DNA of 64,000 nt from contig JADCRB010000042.1 in NCBI GenBank assembly GCA_021464245.1, positions 3,331,914 to 3,395,913 on the forward strand, written 5' to 3'. How positions within the stretch are numbered: position 1 is the stretch's first letter; every line of letters begins with the position of its first letter. This document shows, one piece after another, positions 22,300-33,839 of this stretch. The notes under the pieces are model-generated. The model searched no databases and had not been told where the DNA came from. It saw only the letters and a list, made by a program, of their open reading frames with translations. The position numbers were made by a program, and so were the translations under genes. The stretch comes from Carallia brachiata (Eukaryota > Streptophyta > Magnoliopsida > Malpighiales > Rhizophoraceae).

Positions 22300-23058
22300 T
22301 CATAACCATGCTATAAAATCTGAATTTCTGTCCACAGCCATCGTAGCAAGGGTATCAACATTAGAGTTGGCAATCCTATTAATATGCTTGAAGATACAAT
22401 TAGCAAGGCAATCAAGGTGCCTCTTGATAAGTGTAAAAGTTCCTCTAAGCTTCCATGGTCTTAGAACATCTTTGGTTATCCAAGAAATAGTATTGTGAGA
22501 ATCTGATTCAATGAGGAGCGAAAATCTTTGACAAGAGGGATTATTGGCAGCCAGCTCTAGTGCTTTCGCAACAGTTAAGACTTCAATAACATTTGAATCT
22601 AAACAACCTACCGGACATGAGAAAATACACATAAAATTGCCTCTATGATTCTCAAAATGCCACCAATACCTACAGGACCTGGCTTACCGAAAGCCACACC
22701 ATCAACATTCCATTTAAGGGTTGGAAAAACTGAAGGAATCTATGGAATTGAGGCTTGTCCTGATAAGAGAAAACCCAACTTTCAATGCACCTTTCGAGAG
22801 AATTAAAGCTTGGCCAGCATTTGGAAGGTTGGTAAAGATGTCAGTGATCCAAAACCTCCATCTAGCAAAAATGATATCTGGCAATACAGTCCAATTTGGA
22901 GTGACACCATCAAAGAGAAATTTGTTCCTTTCGTTCCAAAGGGTCCAAGAAATCACATAAAACAAGGTAATCCAGATTTTGGCTTGCAACTTTCCTTTCA
23001 CAAGTGAGCTCCATTGAAAGAATAGGTCCTCAAGGCAAAGAGGAAGGCAACAAACCAC
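22300..23058 (-). pseudogene. LINE zf-RVT and RNase H region
   Basis: Segment 23058-22714 reads LCLEDLFFQWSSLVKGK and TLWNERNKFLFDG, the region after the reverse transcriptase in plant LINEs. Segment 22690-22300 gives RNase H with CIFSCPVGCLD, EVLTVAKALELA and IESDSHN, ending at a TAG-type stop just before the 3' tail. A frame break separates the two parts. Confidence 0.8.
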
Positions 23059-23195
23059 ACCCTACCAATGTAAGAAAAAGCTCCAAATCTTCTAGGATAA
23101 TGGACAGTGAATAAGAAGATGGTTTGCAGATTCAGGGCAAGAATTACAAAAAGGACAAGAGGTATTGTTAATAGCAATCACACCCTGTGAAAGAC

Positions 23196-24650
23196 TCACA
23201 ATAATATCAGCAACTTTTTTGGCATTCTGCACAAAGAAAGGTAGTAAAGTGGCAAATTATTTAACACAGCTTTAAGAAGGGCCAAGCGACCGTCCATTGA
23301 AAGCAGCTGACCTTTCCAACACGCAAGCCTGCATTTAATTTTTTCAATACTAGGGAGCCAAGTAGACATCTTGCGTGGGTTTGCACCCAAAGGAAGGCCA
23401 AGATATTTGATAAGAAGAGTCTCAACCTTGCAATCAAGACATGTAGAGGATGTAGAGAGCCAATGAGTGTCAACATTAATTCTCATAAGAGAGGTCTTAT
23501 GAAAATTAATCCTTAAGCCCGAGATAAGCTCAAAGCACTTCAAAATTCTCTTAAGAGTCAACAAATTACTAATATCAGTTTGGCAGAAAATTAGTGCATC
23601 ATCTGCAAATTGGAGGAGGGAAAGAAACACCACTAAATTGATAAGAGGAGGGCCTTTAAAGATGCCCAAGTCAGAAGCTCTTTGCATCAAAAAGTTCAAG
23701 CCTTCAGCGACCATAATAAACAAGAATAGAGATAAGGGGTCTCCTTGCCTGAGACCCCTCTCAAAAATGACTTCATTTGTAGGAGGGCCATTAATCAAAA
23801 TGGTAGCTCGGGCAGTAGAGATGCACTGGTTAATCTAGAGGTGCCATGTTGCTTCAAATCCCATTTCTGCAAGGACAAAGTCTAGAAAGCTCCAAGAAAC
23901 ACAGTCAAATGCTTTGTGAAATCAAGCTTTAAAAAGGCTCTAGAAACACTAGCTTTTTTGATTGAGTCAATAAATTCAGAAGCTATTAGTACACGATCAA
24001 GAATCTGCCTACCATGTACAAATGCATTTTGATTATCACCAATCACTTCACCAACAACCTTTCAAAGTCATTAGCAAAAATTTTTGCAATGATTCTGTAC
24101 AAACTCCCAATTAAGCTGATCGGCCTATACTCAGAGAGAGAATATGGATTTACCACCTTAGGAATAAGGGTGATAAATGAGGAATTGATACCTTTTGGAA
24201 GACAACTGGATATGTAAAAGTTTTGGAGCATGGTGAAGAGATCATAGAATATGACATTCCATATAGACTTGAAAAAGGAAAAATTAAATCCATCAAGCCC
24301 AGGAGCTTTACAACCATCACAGCTCTCCAAACTGCATTTTTAATTTCTTCTTTAGAGAATGGCAATTCCAAAGTCAACGCAAAATGAGGCTTAAGTCTTT
24401 TGAATCCAGGACTTGAAATTAGAGGCCTCAAAGCATCATCTTCCTTATAAAGGTTGGTAAAAAAAAACCTCCACCTGGCGTCGAATTTCAGCCGGCTCAT
24501 AGAGCAAAACCCTGTCGGACATAATGTGACCAATATAATTCTTGTGCATGTGTTGAGTGGCTGAAATATGGAAAACTTTAGTATTTTTGTCCCTAGCCCA
24601 AATCCATTGAACCCGAGATTTTTGGTGCCGTAGAGACTTTCATTTTGCAC
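23196..24650 (-). pseudogene. LINE reverse transcriptase, frameshifted
   Basis: From 24650 leftwards the product shows a pre-RT segment (FFTNLYKEDD), then CKAPGLDGFNFSFFKSIW and FITLIPKV with EYRPISLIGSLYRIIAK (24330-24043), then GLRQGDPLS and the catalytic FADD (codons near 23609-23598). The order and wording are those of plant L1 reverse transcriptases, which copy the element RNA at a nicked target. At least three reading frames and several stops are needed to follow the domain. Confidence 0.85.
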
Positions 24651-25221
24651 TTATGCCATAGTTCACTCTTTAGAACTCTTTTCCTTTCTAATTTTGATTC
24701 ATCAAGCTGCATCTGCTCTTGGATTTTATCAAAAGAATCGATATCTGCCTGAATTTTAAGAATAGTTGTATCCAAGTGTCTGAAGACCTCTTTATTTCAA
24801 TTCTTCAAACAACCTTTCAGCAACTTAAGTTTATTTTGAATATTTGTAGGACCAAAAGAATTCCACCATTCCTTAATCAAGTCCAGAAAACCAGAATGTT
24901 GTAGCTAGCACTCCAGAAATTTAAATGGTTTGGACCCCCAATCAACTGAATTAGATTCAATGAGTAAAGGAAAATGATATGAAAGACCTTTAGGAAGCCC
25001 CCACTGTTTAGTCACAGGAAATTTCGCAAGGCAATCAGGGGAGATCAAGAAGCGATCAATCTGACTCATACATCTAGCATTGGACCAAGTATACTTACAG
25101 CCTAAAAGCAGAACATATTATGTTGCAAAAATAAATGCAACAAACAATAAAGAGATAAAAAAAAAGAATACATAGATCTACGTGAAACATTTTAATGTGG
25201 GGAAAAATCATATGTATAGAG

Positions 25222-26396
25222 TGTTGGTCTCAAAAGGTACCCAAGAGGGGGGTGAATTGAGTACTCAAAAATTAATATAGAAGTAGCAGGAAAAATAAAT
25301 ACGATAATAAAGTATGAAGCAATAGAAATAAAATTTAAACCGAGTATACTAAGAAAATTAAATGACTGTAGGCAATTAATATGAGAGTACAGATAAAAAG
25401 CGAAATAGAGCTAATAGTATGAGCAGGAAAGAAGATTAATAAAATTGTGTGATGTGTGTGTAACAACATAAATAAAAATTAGCGAGACGCAGCGATTTAT
25501 AGAGGTTCGGAACACTTGTTCCTACGTCCTCTCGCCAAGCCTTTCGCCATGAGAATTTTTCAATTCACTATTGAACTCCCCAATCGGGAGGAGAACAATT
25601 ACACCGCAAGGTCCACAACCTTTTTACAACGCACACGAGCAGGACCTCTCTTACACACACTAACAAAAAATTAAATCACTCACTCAATCCTTTTCTTTCT
25701 CACTAAACAATTATTTATGCACAAATTTCAAGAGCATCACACACCAGATAACTCAATAAAGCCCTTTTTTCTTTTAATGAATTGCCCTTTCCATGAACAA
25801 TAGTACGCCTATTTATAGTGCAAGGTGAGGAACTGTTGGTCCACTTCTATGGCAAGAATCAATTGAATAGGCTAAAATCAATTAGCACAATAACACCCAA
25901 CTGGCATGCTGCTACTTATTCATAATTGAGGAAAGTCTTCAATATGCTTTAAAGAGATTGATCTTCTGCTGATTGGACCAATTAATTCCATAAGGAAATT
26001 GCAAGGTTGGCACATGCATACAAGGGAAGTTCCACGTTGGTTTATGAAAAAACAGAAAGTTCTCATGGTTAGCTTAGGATGACACTTTCAAATCCATGGT
26101 TAGCACACTCCATGGCTAGTTAGCCTTCCAAATTTGCATACCCAGCACATGTTCTTCAATAGATGGCACAAGAATTTTGCATGGATTCCTTAAGGGCACA
26201 AATGGTGGTGAGGATGGTGTGTCACCGTGGGATCCATAGGGCCAATTTAATAATTAAATAGAATTGTACAGCTCCAATTATGGATCACCGAAGTGGGACA
26301 TTAAAAAGGGAATTCCTTGCACACAAAAACAATGAAGTCAATGATAATTAAAAGGCATTGTTGGCTTCATCAAAATAAAAGAATACATGGTCAACA
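25222..26396 (-). repeat. 3' LTR of the Sirevirus-like element
   Basis: 1175 bp with TGTTGG and TCAACA ends. It matches 33840-34975 with scattered substitutions. Two stretches of about 19 and 28 bases, near 25863 and 26050, are missing from the other LTR. Confidence 0.9.
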
Positions 26397-26410
26397 TTCT
26401 CCCCCTTTTT
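26397..26410 (-). other. Polypurine tract, with repeats at 26437-26447 and 26653-26664
   Basis: The - strand reads AAAAAGGGGGAGAA next to the 3' LTR, preceded by CATCATC. Similar GGGGGAG words recur upstream within 260 bases. Multiple polypurine tracts of this wording are characteristic of Sireviruses. Confidence 0.8.
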
Positions 26411-26813
26411 GATGATGACAACAAAAAAGAATTATAAACTCCCCCTTAATCCATGCATGTATGAACAATAATAAAAAATAATGACTAAAAATTTTTACCA
26501 CACAAATAGATAAAAGAGACACCACATGAATTGACTACGATGGTATTTTAGCATAACATAAATATAAGACAAAAGGACAACACACTAATTGACTACGATA
26601 GAATCCTAGCAAGACCCAAATGAAAAAAAATAGAGTTAATCATCGTCTCCTACTCCCCCTTTGGAGTCATAAAAAGGGAGGCCTTATAACGAGCTAAACG
26701 CTTTTAGTTATAAGTCCATATACTGAATTCATCGTCAAGCGTCTCCAAGGTGTCACGAAACTCTTCAATAGATTCGCAAAAAAATCTCAAATCTTCGCGT
26801 AAATACTCAATGG

Positions 26814-27387
26814 TGTTGGACTATCAAATATAAAAGTCTCATATTGGAAAGGAAGAGAGGAGTAAAGCAATATATAAGTGTGGTTAGAAGACCCATAACC
26901 TAAGTCTTATGGTTTTAGGTAATATGTGGTGTCCAAAAGTCCATTTAATATTACTTGCTTCTTCCTTGTTGTTATCCATTTAAGTTATTAGGCCTATACT
27001 TCTACAAATCTTTACATAGTATCAGAGTCCGAATGTTGCTGCCCCTCACATTTAATGGTGAACTAGAGTAGTCTAGGTGAGTTGGATCCAACTCAGTGAG
27101 TTAGACTTTCGTTGTTTGTTCACGCTTCCAGCCCAAGTGAGCTGGGCCCATCCAAGGTGAGTTGGGCTTTCGCGTGAGGGGGCGTATTGGAATATAAAAT
27201 ATAAAAGTCTCATATTGGAAAGGAAGGGAGGAGTAAAGTAATATATAAGTGTGGTTAGAAGACCCATAACCTAAGTCTTAAAGTTTTAGGTAATATGTGG
27301 TGTCCAAAAGCCCATTTAATATTGATTGCTTCTTCTTTGTTGTTATCCGTTTAAGTTATTGGGCCTATACTTCTACAAATCTTTACA
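26814..27387 (+). mobile_element. TRIM (terminal-repeat retrotransposon in miniature), 574 bp
   Basis: Two 203-bp LTRs (26814-27016 and 27185-27387) enclose 168 bases with a primer site TAGTATCAGAGTC at 27017-27029 and a polypurine stretch GTGAGGGGGCG at 27174-27184. The target duplication is AATGG (26809-26813 and 27388-27392). There is no coding capacity, as in TRIMs, which depend on other elements' enzymes. It lies within the 3' non-coding part of the Sirevirus-like element, so it is younger than that insertion. Confidence 0.9.
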
Positions 27388-27392
27388 AATGG

Positions 27393-28372
27393 CAAGGCGC
27401 AAATCCGTAATATCACGTGTTTGTTAATAGAGAATATTAGCAGGAGTGTTGCTTTCAAAGCCTGAAAAGGAGATTGGTTTTTCTAATAGAGAGGAGGGCT
27501 CCAGATTATGTGTAGGGGTTTGAGTTTCTTTGTGGGGAGAGGGGTTTGAGTCTGAAAGAACAATCGTAGAGAGGGACTTCACTTGTTTGCGAATTGAGGC
27601 CCACGGTTTAGTGCTTAGTTTCACCTTACGGTAGTTTCTCAATGTATAGGGACTTAGGTCAAAAGAGGAATTGTTGTGCTTCATGGTGATGAGTGAAGAG
27701 GCACAAAACTGCACTAATTAAAAGGAGCTACAGGCTGGGAATTTTAGCTAGCTGTGGGTGCAAGAATATGTAAGCTGAGTGGAGGTTTTTAAAGAGTGGG
27801 AGTGCAAACTAAATGGGTAATAATAATTGGGAACCGAAAGAGAGAATCTTGAAGAATTGGAGATGCTAGTTGCCCAAATAAGGAGTACTAAAAAATATAG
27901 ACCAAAACAGAAAAAAAAAATTGCCCAACTAAGAATAAAAAGGACCAAGAAAAAGACACCGTCAATAGCAGGAAGTAATAAAAAAAATTGAGAAGATTAC
28001 CAAAAGTGTTGCCCGGGAATGTTTGGTCAAAACGGGGGACAAGAAAAAAAAGTAATTATGTGGTGTAGAAGAAAAGTCAATATGAACTGTAGAGAAGGTA
28101 GGAATGATCTACGCTCTCCTCCTTAAAAAAATGCTATAGGTCCAAAACATATGGTGTAGAATTTTTGTAAGGTATGGAATAAGATCCGATAAAGTTCCAT
28201 AAAAGAATGGGATACGTGGTATGTGGCCAAGCATATGTGAGTGTACAACAGTTTTTTTTTTGTTTAATAAATATAAAAGAATAAAGAATTATGGACCCAC
28301 AAAAGACAAAAGTCATTCAATAACAATGTTAGTGCAAATGTGCGTCCCGTGTGTAGCAAAAATGCAATTATA

Positions 28373-28411
<39 letters not shown>

Positions 28412-28858
28412 AAAGAAGACTTCAAAAAATGCACACATGCTATTAATGAGAAAGAGTTGGACCCTAAGTCCCTGACCCAATAGAAGATGTAATGTACGTA
28501 CTTGTTTGATAACATCGACGTAAAACAACCCCTTTTTTTTGTTTTAACAAAATAAATAGAGGCAGTAATAAGAAAATAATGAGAGACATACATGCAGCCA
28601 AAAATGCATGACCAAAAAATTACATAAATAAATAACTAATACATAATGAGACATTTCTAGCATCAAAGGGATGATAAGGCAACAACATTACCATCAACGT
28701 TCAAAATATATATATATATTTTTAAACCATGGAGAACAACAAAACAAAAAAAAATATAAAAAGAATATATGGAAACAAAAAAAAGTGCATAACCAACATC
28801 ACAATCAAAGTTCACGTGGGGTTCACCAACAATTGTAAACCAAAGAATGAATGAGAGC
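27393..28858 (-). other. Sirevirus-like element, 3' region beyond RNase H
   Basis: Non-coding or decayed. Short - strand frames occur: 27424-27714 (96 codons, Ser/Pro-rich) and 27748-27948 (66 codons, with a hydrophobic N-terminal stretch). They match nothing I recognise. Some Sireviruses have an env-like frame here, but this cannot be claimed. An AT microsatellite lies at 28370-28410. Confidence 0.35.
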
Positions 28859-29340
28859 CTAAGATGCGTCTATCATGTTTAAACGCTTTCTAATGTTGAT
28901 GAATCTATCTTCATTCAATGGCTTTGTAAGAATATCTGCAAGTTGATCATTAGTCCCGACGAACTCAAGAATAATATCTCCCTTAAGCACATAATCACGA
29001 ATGAAATGATGTCTAAGGTCTATATGCTTGGTTCTAGAATGATGAATGAGATTTTTTGTGAGATTTATAGCACTAGTGTTGTCGCACAAAATAAGAATTT
29101 TACAAAAAAATGCAATTTCAAGTCTATAAGTGTTTGTTTCATCCAAAGAATTTGCGAACAACAACTACCTACAACAAGGTATTCAGCTTCGGTTGTGGAA
29201 AGTGTTACAAAATTTTGTTTTTTAGTCGACCATGAGACTAATGCATTTCCTAAAAATTGGCAAGTACCAGTGGTGCTTTTCTATCAAGTTTATCACCAGC
29301 CCAATCCGAGTATGAATAACCAATAAGATTAAATTACTCA
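28859..29340 (-). pseudogene. Copia RNase H
   Basis: The last pol domain. The final part (29164-28859) reads CDNTSAINLTKN, RTKHIDLRHHFIRD and QLADILTKPL, standard for the Copia RNase H end. The first half (29340-29165) has the tyrosine-tryptophan-aspartate region in another frame with stops. Confidence 0.85.
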
Positions 29341-29343
29341 CTT

Positions 29344-30534
29344 CTAGGATACCATAGGCCTAAACAGGTAGACCCTTTTTAATACAACTAAATGAGACTC
29401 TCTAGGTGATGATTGAAAACGTGCACACAAACATACTGCAAACATAATATCAGGCCTACTAGCAATAAGGTAAAGAAGGCTTCCGATCATACCTCGATAT
29501 AGTTTTTCATCTACCCTCTTACCATTTTCATCCTTATCAAGCTTAGTAGAGGTTGGCGTTGGAGTTCCGCAAGGCTCTGAATCCTCCATTCCAAACTTCT
29601 TTAAAATTTCTTTTGCACACTTAGTTTGGTTAATGAGAATTCCATCCTTACTTTGCTTGATTTGTAGGCCTAGGAAGAAACTAAGTTCTCCCATCATGCT
29701 CATTACGAATTCCTTCTCTATTTGAGAAGAAAATTCCTTGCACAAAAAGTCATTAGTAGCACAAAAAATAATATCATCTACATAAATTTGTACAATTAAT
29801 AAATCTTTACCCTTTTCTTTTGTGAACGACATGGTGTCTACCTTACCTTTTGAGAATCCTCTCTCCATTAAAAATGAGCTAAGTCGCTCGTACCAAGCTC
29901 GAGGAGCTTACTTTAAACCGTATAAAGCTTTAAAAAGCTTAAAAATCTGGTCTGGGAATTTCATGCTTACAAAGTCAGGGGGTTGCTCAACGTAAACTTC
30001 TTCAATAATATAACCGTTAAGAAAAGCACTTTTTACATCCATTTGATATGAAATAAAATTCATATAGGATGCATATGCAAGCAGAATGTGAATGACTTCT
30101 AATCTAGCCACAGGTGCAAAGGTCTCATCGTAATCTATCCCTTCTTCTTGATTGTATCCCTTGGCCACTATTCTTGCTTTATTTCTCACTATTTTTCCAC
30201 TCTCATCTAGTTTGTTACGAAACACCCACTTGGTGCCTATGATAGGATGGTTGCTAGGTCTTGGAACTAAGGTCCACACTTGATTTTTCTCGAATTGTTT
30301 TAACTCAGCCTCCATGGTATACACCCAATGCCCATCACTCAATACATCTTCTACCTTTTTAGGCTCTATTTGAGAAATGAGTGCCAAGTTAGTGTTCATA
30401 ATTCTAGATGATGATATAGTTCTAAGGGGGTCGGAAACATTACCAATAATTTGATCTTGAAATGATTTACCGGCATGTTTCCATTCTCTTGGTAATTTAT
30501 TAACAACATTTTCCAAGCTTTCTGAATTTTCCAA
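29344..30534 (-). pseudogene. Copia reverse transcriptase
   Basis: The - strand frame 30534-29908 has the RVT_2 start (NQVWTLVPRP, GTKWVFRNKLDE, DYDETFAPVARLE, QMDVKSAFLNG). A break at 29869-29907 precedes the second part, which carries the catalytic YVDDIIF and LSFFLGLQIKQSKDGI and ends in RPDIMFAVCLCARFQ. Domain order and wording are standard for Copia. Stops at the break inactivate it. Confidence 0.9.
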
Positions 30535-30555
30535 GTTGGAAGTGCTAGCTTCAGG

Positions 30556-31377
30556 TTACTCAACTTCAATGCTAGGGCCATCTTTTTGTACTTCCTCATT
30601 AGTTGTATCACTTGAACATACTTCCTTGTAGATACCTGCATCATCTAAAGAATCTTCCTTTCTCGGGTTAAAGGGGTTTGTTTCATCAAAATTGACATGC
30701 ATGGACTCTTCTATTACTAATGATCTTTTATTGAAAACTCTATATGCTTTACTAGTAGAAGAATATCCTAGGAAGATACCTTCATTGGCCTTGGAATCAA
30801 AATTTCCAAGATTGTCTTTGGTGTTTAAAATAAAACACTTGCATCCAAACACCTTGAAATAATTGATTCGTGACTTTCGCCCATTCCAAAGTTCGTAGGG
30901 AGTCTTTTTGAGTAAAGGATGGATTAGAACCTGATGTGACACATAACATGCCGTATGGACAGCTTCGGCCCAAAAGTATTTAAGCAAGCTAAACTCATGG
31001 AGCATAGTTCGAGCCATCTCTTGCAAGGTTCTATTTTTACGTTCGGCTACCCCGTTTTGTTGAGGTGTTCTCGGAGCCGAAAAATTATGAGAAATTCTTT
31101 GAGTGTCACAGAATTTTTCGAAATTCTCACTCTCAAATTCTCCTCCATGATCACTTCTAATTGAAGTGATGGAGCATCCTTTCTCAACTTGCAACTGTTT
31201 GCACAACCTTTCAAAGACTTTGAATGTCTCGTCTTTGTAAGCAAGGAACAAGACCCATGCAAATCTAGTATAATCATCTACTAGGACAAATGCATAATGT
31301 TTACCACCTAATGTAGATACTCTAGATGGGTCAAAAAGATCCATATGCAATAATTGAAGAGGTTTGGAGGTGGACAA
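30556..31377 (-). pseudogene. Copia integrase core
   Basis: A 273-codon frame with all three catalytic landmarks: HMDLFDP (first Asp), IRSDHGGEFE (second Asp) and NGVAERKNRT (Glu). It ends with the usual FGCKCFILN and FLGYSSTSKAYRVFN tail. The integrase inserts element cDNA with a 5-bp stagger. The core itself is open, but stops lie on both sides, so no full polyprotein can be made. Confidence 0.85.
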
Positions 31378-31399
31378 TACCTATTTATCTTAAAAGAGC

Positions 31400-31941
31400 T
31401 TTTTACTTGTTTTCCCATTTAGCAATCATCACATAGTTTGTCCTTCTCGAACTTAAGCTTGGGTAGTCCATCCACGAGGTCATGTTTGTTGAATTTGGAC
31501 AATTGTTTCATACTTTCATGTCCCAAGCGTCTATGCCATATCATCTTCACTTACAGAGGCAAAACACTTAACATTTTGGTTAGAAAGAGAGTTAAACTCA
31601 ATAGCGTATACATTTTCACATCTATTGGCAACAAACAAGGTCTCATTTGTTTTGGAATTTAAAACAACACAAGAATTGGGCTCAAATGAGACTTTGTATC
31701 CGCTATTACAAAGTTGACTGATACTAAGTAAATTATACTTAAGACCATCAACTAGAGAAACATTTTCAATGGTTGGAGAATTTCCCTTACCGACTTTTCC
31801 AATGCCGATTGTTTTACCTTTGGTATTATTTCCAAATGTTACCTTATGCCCATCAATGGTTTTGAGTGAAAAGAAATGTTCGGCATTGCCGGTCATATGT
31901 CTAGAACATCCACTGTCTAGGAACCACTTATTTTTCTTCAA
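31400..31941 (-). pseudogene. Copia protease and GAG-pre-integrase segment
   Basis: The frame from 31941 holds the aspartic protease active site DSGCSRHMTG (usual form DSGA/C) and extends to SLVDGLKYNLLSISQL, the normal link to GAG-pre-integrase. A shift near 31540 moves the WHRRLGHESM..LCDDC part of the pre-integrase domain to another frame. The chain is therefore broken before the integrase. Confidence 0.8.
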
Positions 31942-32463
31942 CTGGCTTTTCAGATGTACCTACATGAAATTTATCTAATTTTAGATACCCAAATTTGTTT
32001 GGGTCATTTCGGGTTAGTTTCAGTGCGTTTTGCTCCTAAAAAAATCCCTCATGCCATACATGTTTTTCTAATATTACAAGCATGAATCATATGACCAAAA
32101 TCACCGCAATCATGACATTGAACATGATATTTTTCTTGAGAGAATGAATGTCCATGAGATGCTCGAATGAAGTTATGCATGTGAGGTCTGTATGTATAAG
32201 AAGATAATCTAGATGAATCATAAATTGGTATTTTTCGTGATGAATGATCATGCCACGATGGTTGTGTATGATGTCGTGATGAATAACCATACATAAAAGC
32301 ATGATTATTATTCTTAGAAGTGGATGCTTGTGCATTTGTATTAGCAGCATTGGTTTGGGTCATGTGAGTGAAAACCCAATCTAGTTTTATCATTGAGTAG
32401 TTTTTGATATCCAATCAATGAATCAAGCTTTTTTTTCCCCTTAACAAACTTTAAAAGGGAAAT

Positions 32464-33784
32464 TCAGAGGTCTTCGTTTTCTTTTTTAAGGTAAAGATTT
32501 TCCCCCTTTAGTTTGTTTAAAGCAATATTGTGAGCTTTTTGCGAATCTTCACTTTCATTGATAAGTGATTCATTTTCGCGTTTTAGGATCTCATTCTCAG
32601 TTTCCATTGCTTTGAAGCGAGCATTGAGATCACTAAATTTGGCTGCTTGTTTAAACATTTCTTTATTCATACATTCAAGCATATTCATCATATCATCATC
32701 ATACGAGTCATAGTCAGAATTTACCTCATTATCTTTTCCTATGAAGCACATGTAATTGGCTTTGTTATCAGAGGACTCGTCGTCTGAGTCGCTGGAATCG
32801 TCCCAAGTAACTTTGTAAGCTTTCTTGGTCATCTTCTTCTTTCCCTTTTTCTTACTTGGACAATTAATTGCAATATGTCCAGGTTTGTTACATTCGTAAC
32901 AGACAATTTCCTTTTTTTGACTATCACGTTTCAGCGAACGCTTGAGTGGCTTTCGACCAAATTGTTTTTTTTTTCTAAAAAATTTTGATAACTTTCGTGC
33001 AAGTATTACGAACTCTTCTTGGTCTTGCTCATTGAATGAGCAATCGTCATCATCCTCTTCATCATCATTCTCGACTTCTCTTCTAGTTGAGGTGGAGGAT
33101 TTGAACGCGATGCCTTTCTTTTTCTCCATAGTTCTCTTTTTGCATGTCATCTCGTAGGTGAGTAGTGAACCTATCAACTCGTTCAACTGCAAGGTATTTA
33201 GATCCTTTGACTCTGAGATTGCAATAGCTTCTTGTATCCCATGACTCTAGAAGGGATCTTAACAATTTTTTGACGAGCTCTGCATTATCAAAGTTTCTTC
33301 CAAGATTCCTCAAAGAATTAACAATTTTAGTACATCTGGAATAAATGTCAGTAATATTTTTATCATCAAAAAATTTATATTCACGCATCAGAATATTAAT
33401 CTTATTGTCCTTAACTCGAGTGGTGCCCTCATACTTCACAATAAGAGTATCCCATATTTCTTTTGCTGATTGACACAAAGAGATACGACTATATTCCTCG
33501 GGAGTCAGGGCACAATAGAGCAAGAATTTGGCTTTTGAATTTGTGTACTGAATTTTGGCTTCTTCGGGAGTGTACTCACTTTCGGGTTTGTCAACAATGA
33601 CTCCATTTTCAGTTTTAGTAATTCTTCTAGGACATTGTGAAATGACTGGCCAAACAGCAGGATCATAGCTTTGAAAATACATGGTCATTTTGTTTTTCCA
33701 ATAACTGAAATTGGTGTCATCGAAAATGGGAGGTCTAAGAGGATTGGCACCCTTGGGATGACACATGGGTTGAAGGGAAGTCAT
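32464..33784 (-). pseudogene. Sirevirus-like gag, frameshifted
   Basis: The gag protein coats element RNA. The - strand frame from 33784 starts with a Pro-rich segment and the retrotransposon gag core (PPIFDDTNFSYWKNKM, later EIWDTLIVKYEGT). It shifts frame near 33083-33192 and continues to a zinc knuckle of form CX2CX4HX4C (CYECNKPGHIAINC), followed by acidic stretches and a Glu/Lys-rich, probably coiled-coil, tail. A large gag with one knuckle and a coiled tail fits Sireviruses. A second fragment (32414-32049) carries a further degenerate CxxC..H motif. Confidence 0.8.
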
Positions 33785-33825
33785 GGATCGAATTTTGGTG
33801 GTAAAACCGATAATTCAGAGACCGG

Positions 33826-33837
33826 GCTCTGATACCA
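33826..33837 (-). other. Primer-binding site (initiator Met tRNA)
   Basis: The - strand reads TGGTATCAGAGC two bases inside the 5' LTR, the standard Copia primer site. Confidence 0.95.
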
Positions 33838-33839
33838 AA

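Larger units (their letters stand above)
22201..25112 (-). mobile_element. LINE (L1-type), 5'-truncated, minus strand
   Basis: On the - strand it runs from about 25112 to a poly-A tail (poly-T at 22199-22209 on the given strand). In order it holds a linker after the endonuclease, reverse transcriptase, zinc-finger-RVT region and RNase H, then the same 3' end as 18003-18983. ACATATT occurs at both borders (22194-22200, 25113-25119), a short possible target duplication. The endonuclease and ORF1 are absent and the frames are broken, so it is inactive. Confidence 0.85.

Noticed and set aside
23638..23838. Plus-strand frames over the LINE
   Set aside because: They are antisense shadows of the reverse transcriptase.
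31047..31277. Overlapping frames inside the Copia integrase
   Set aside because: They are out-of-frame shadows of the integrase coding sequence.
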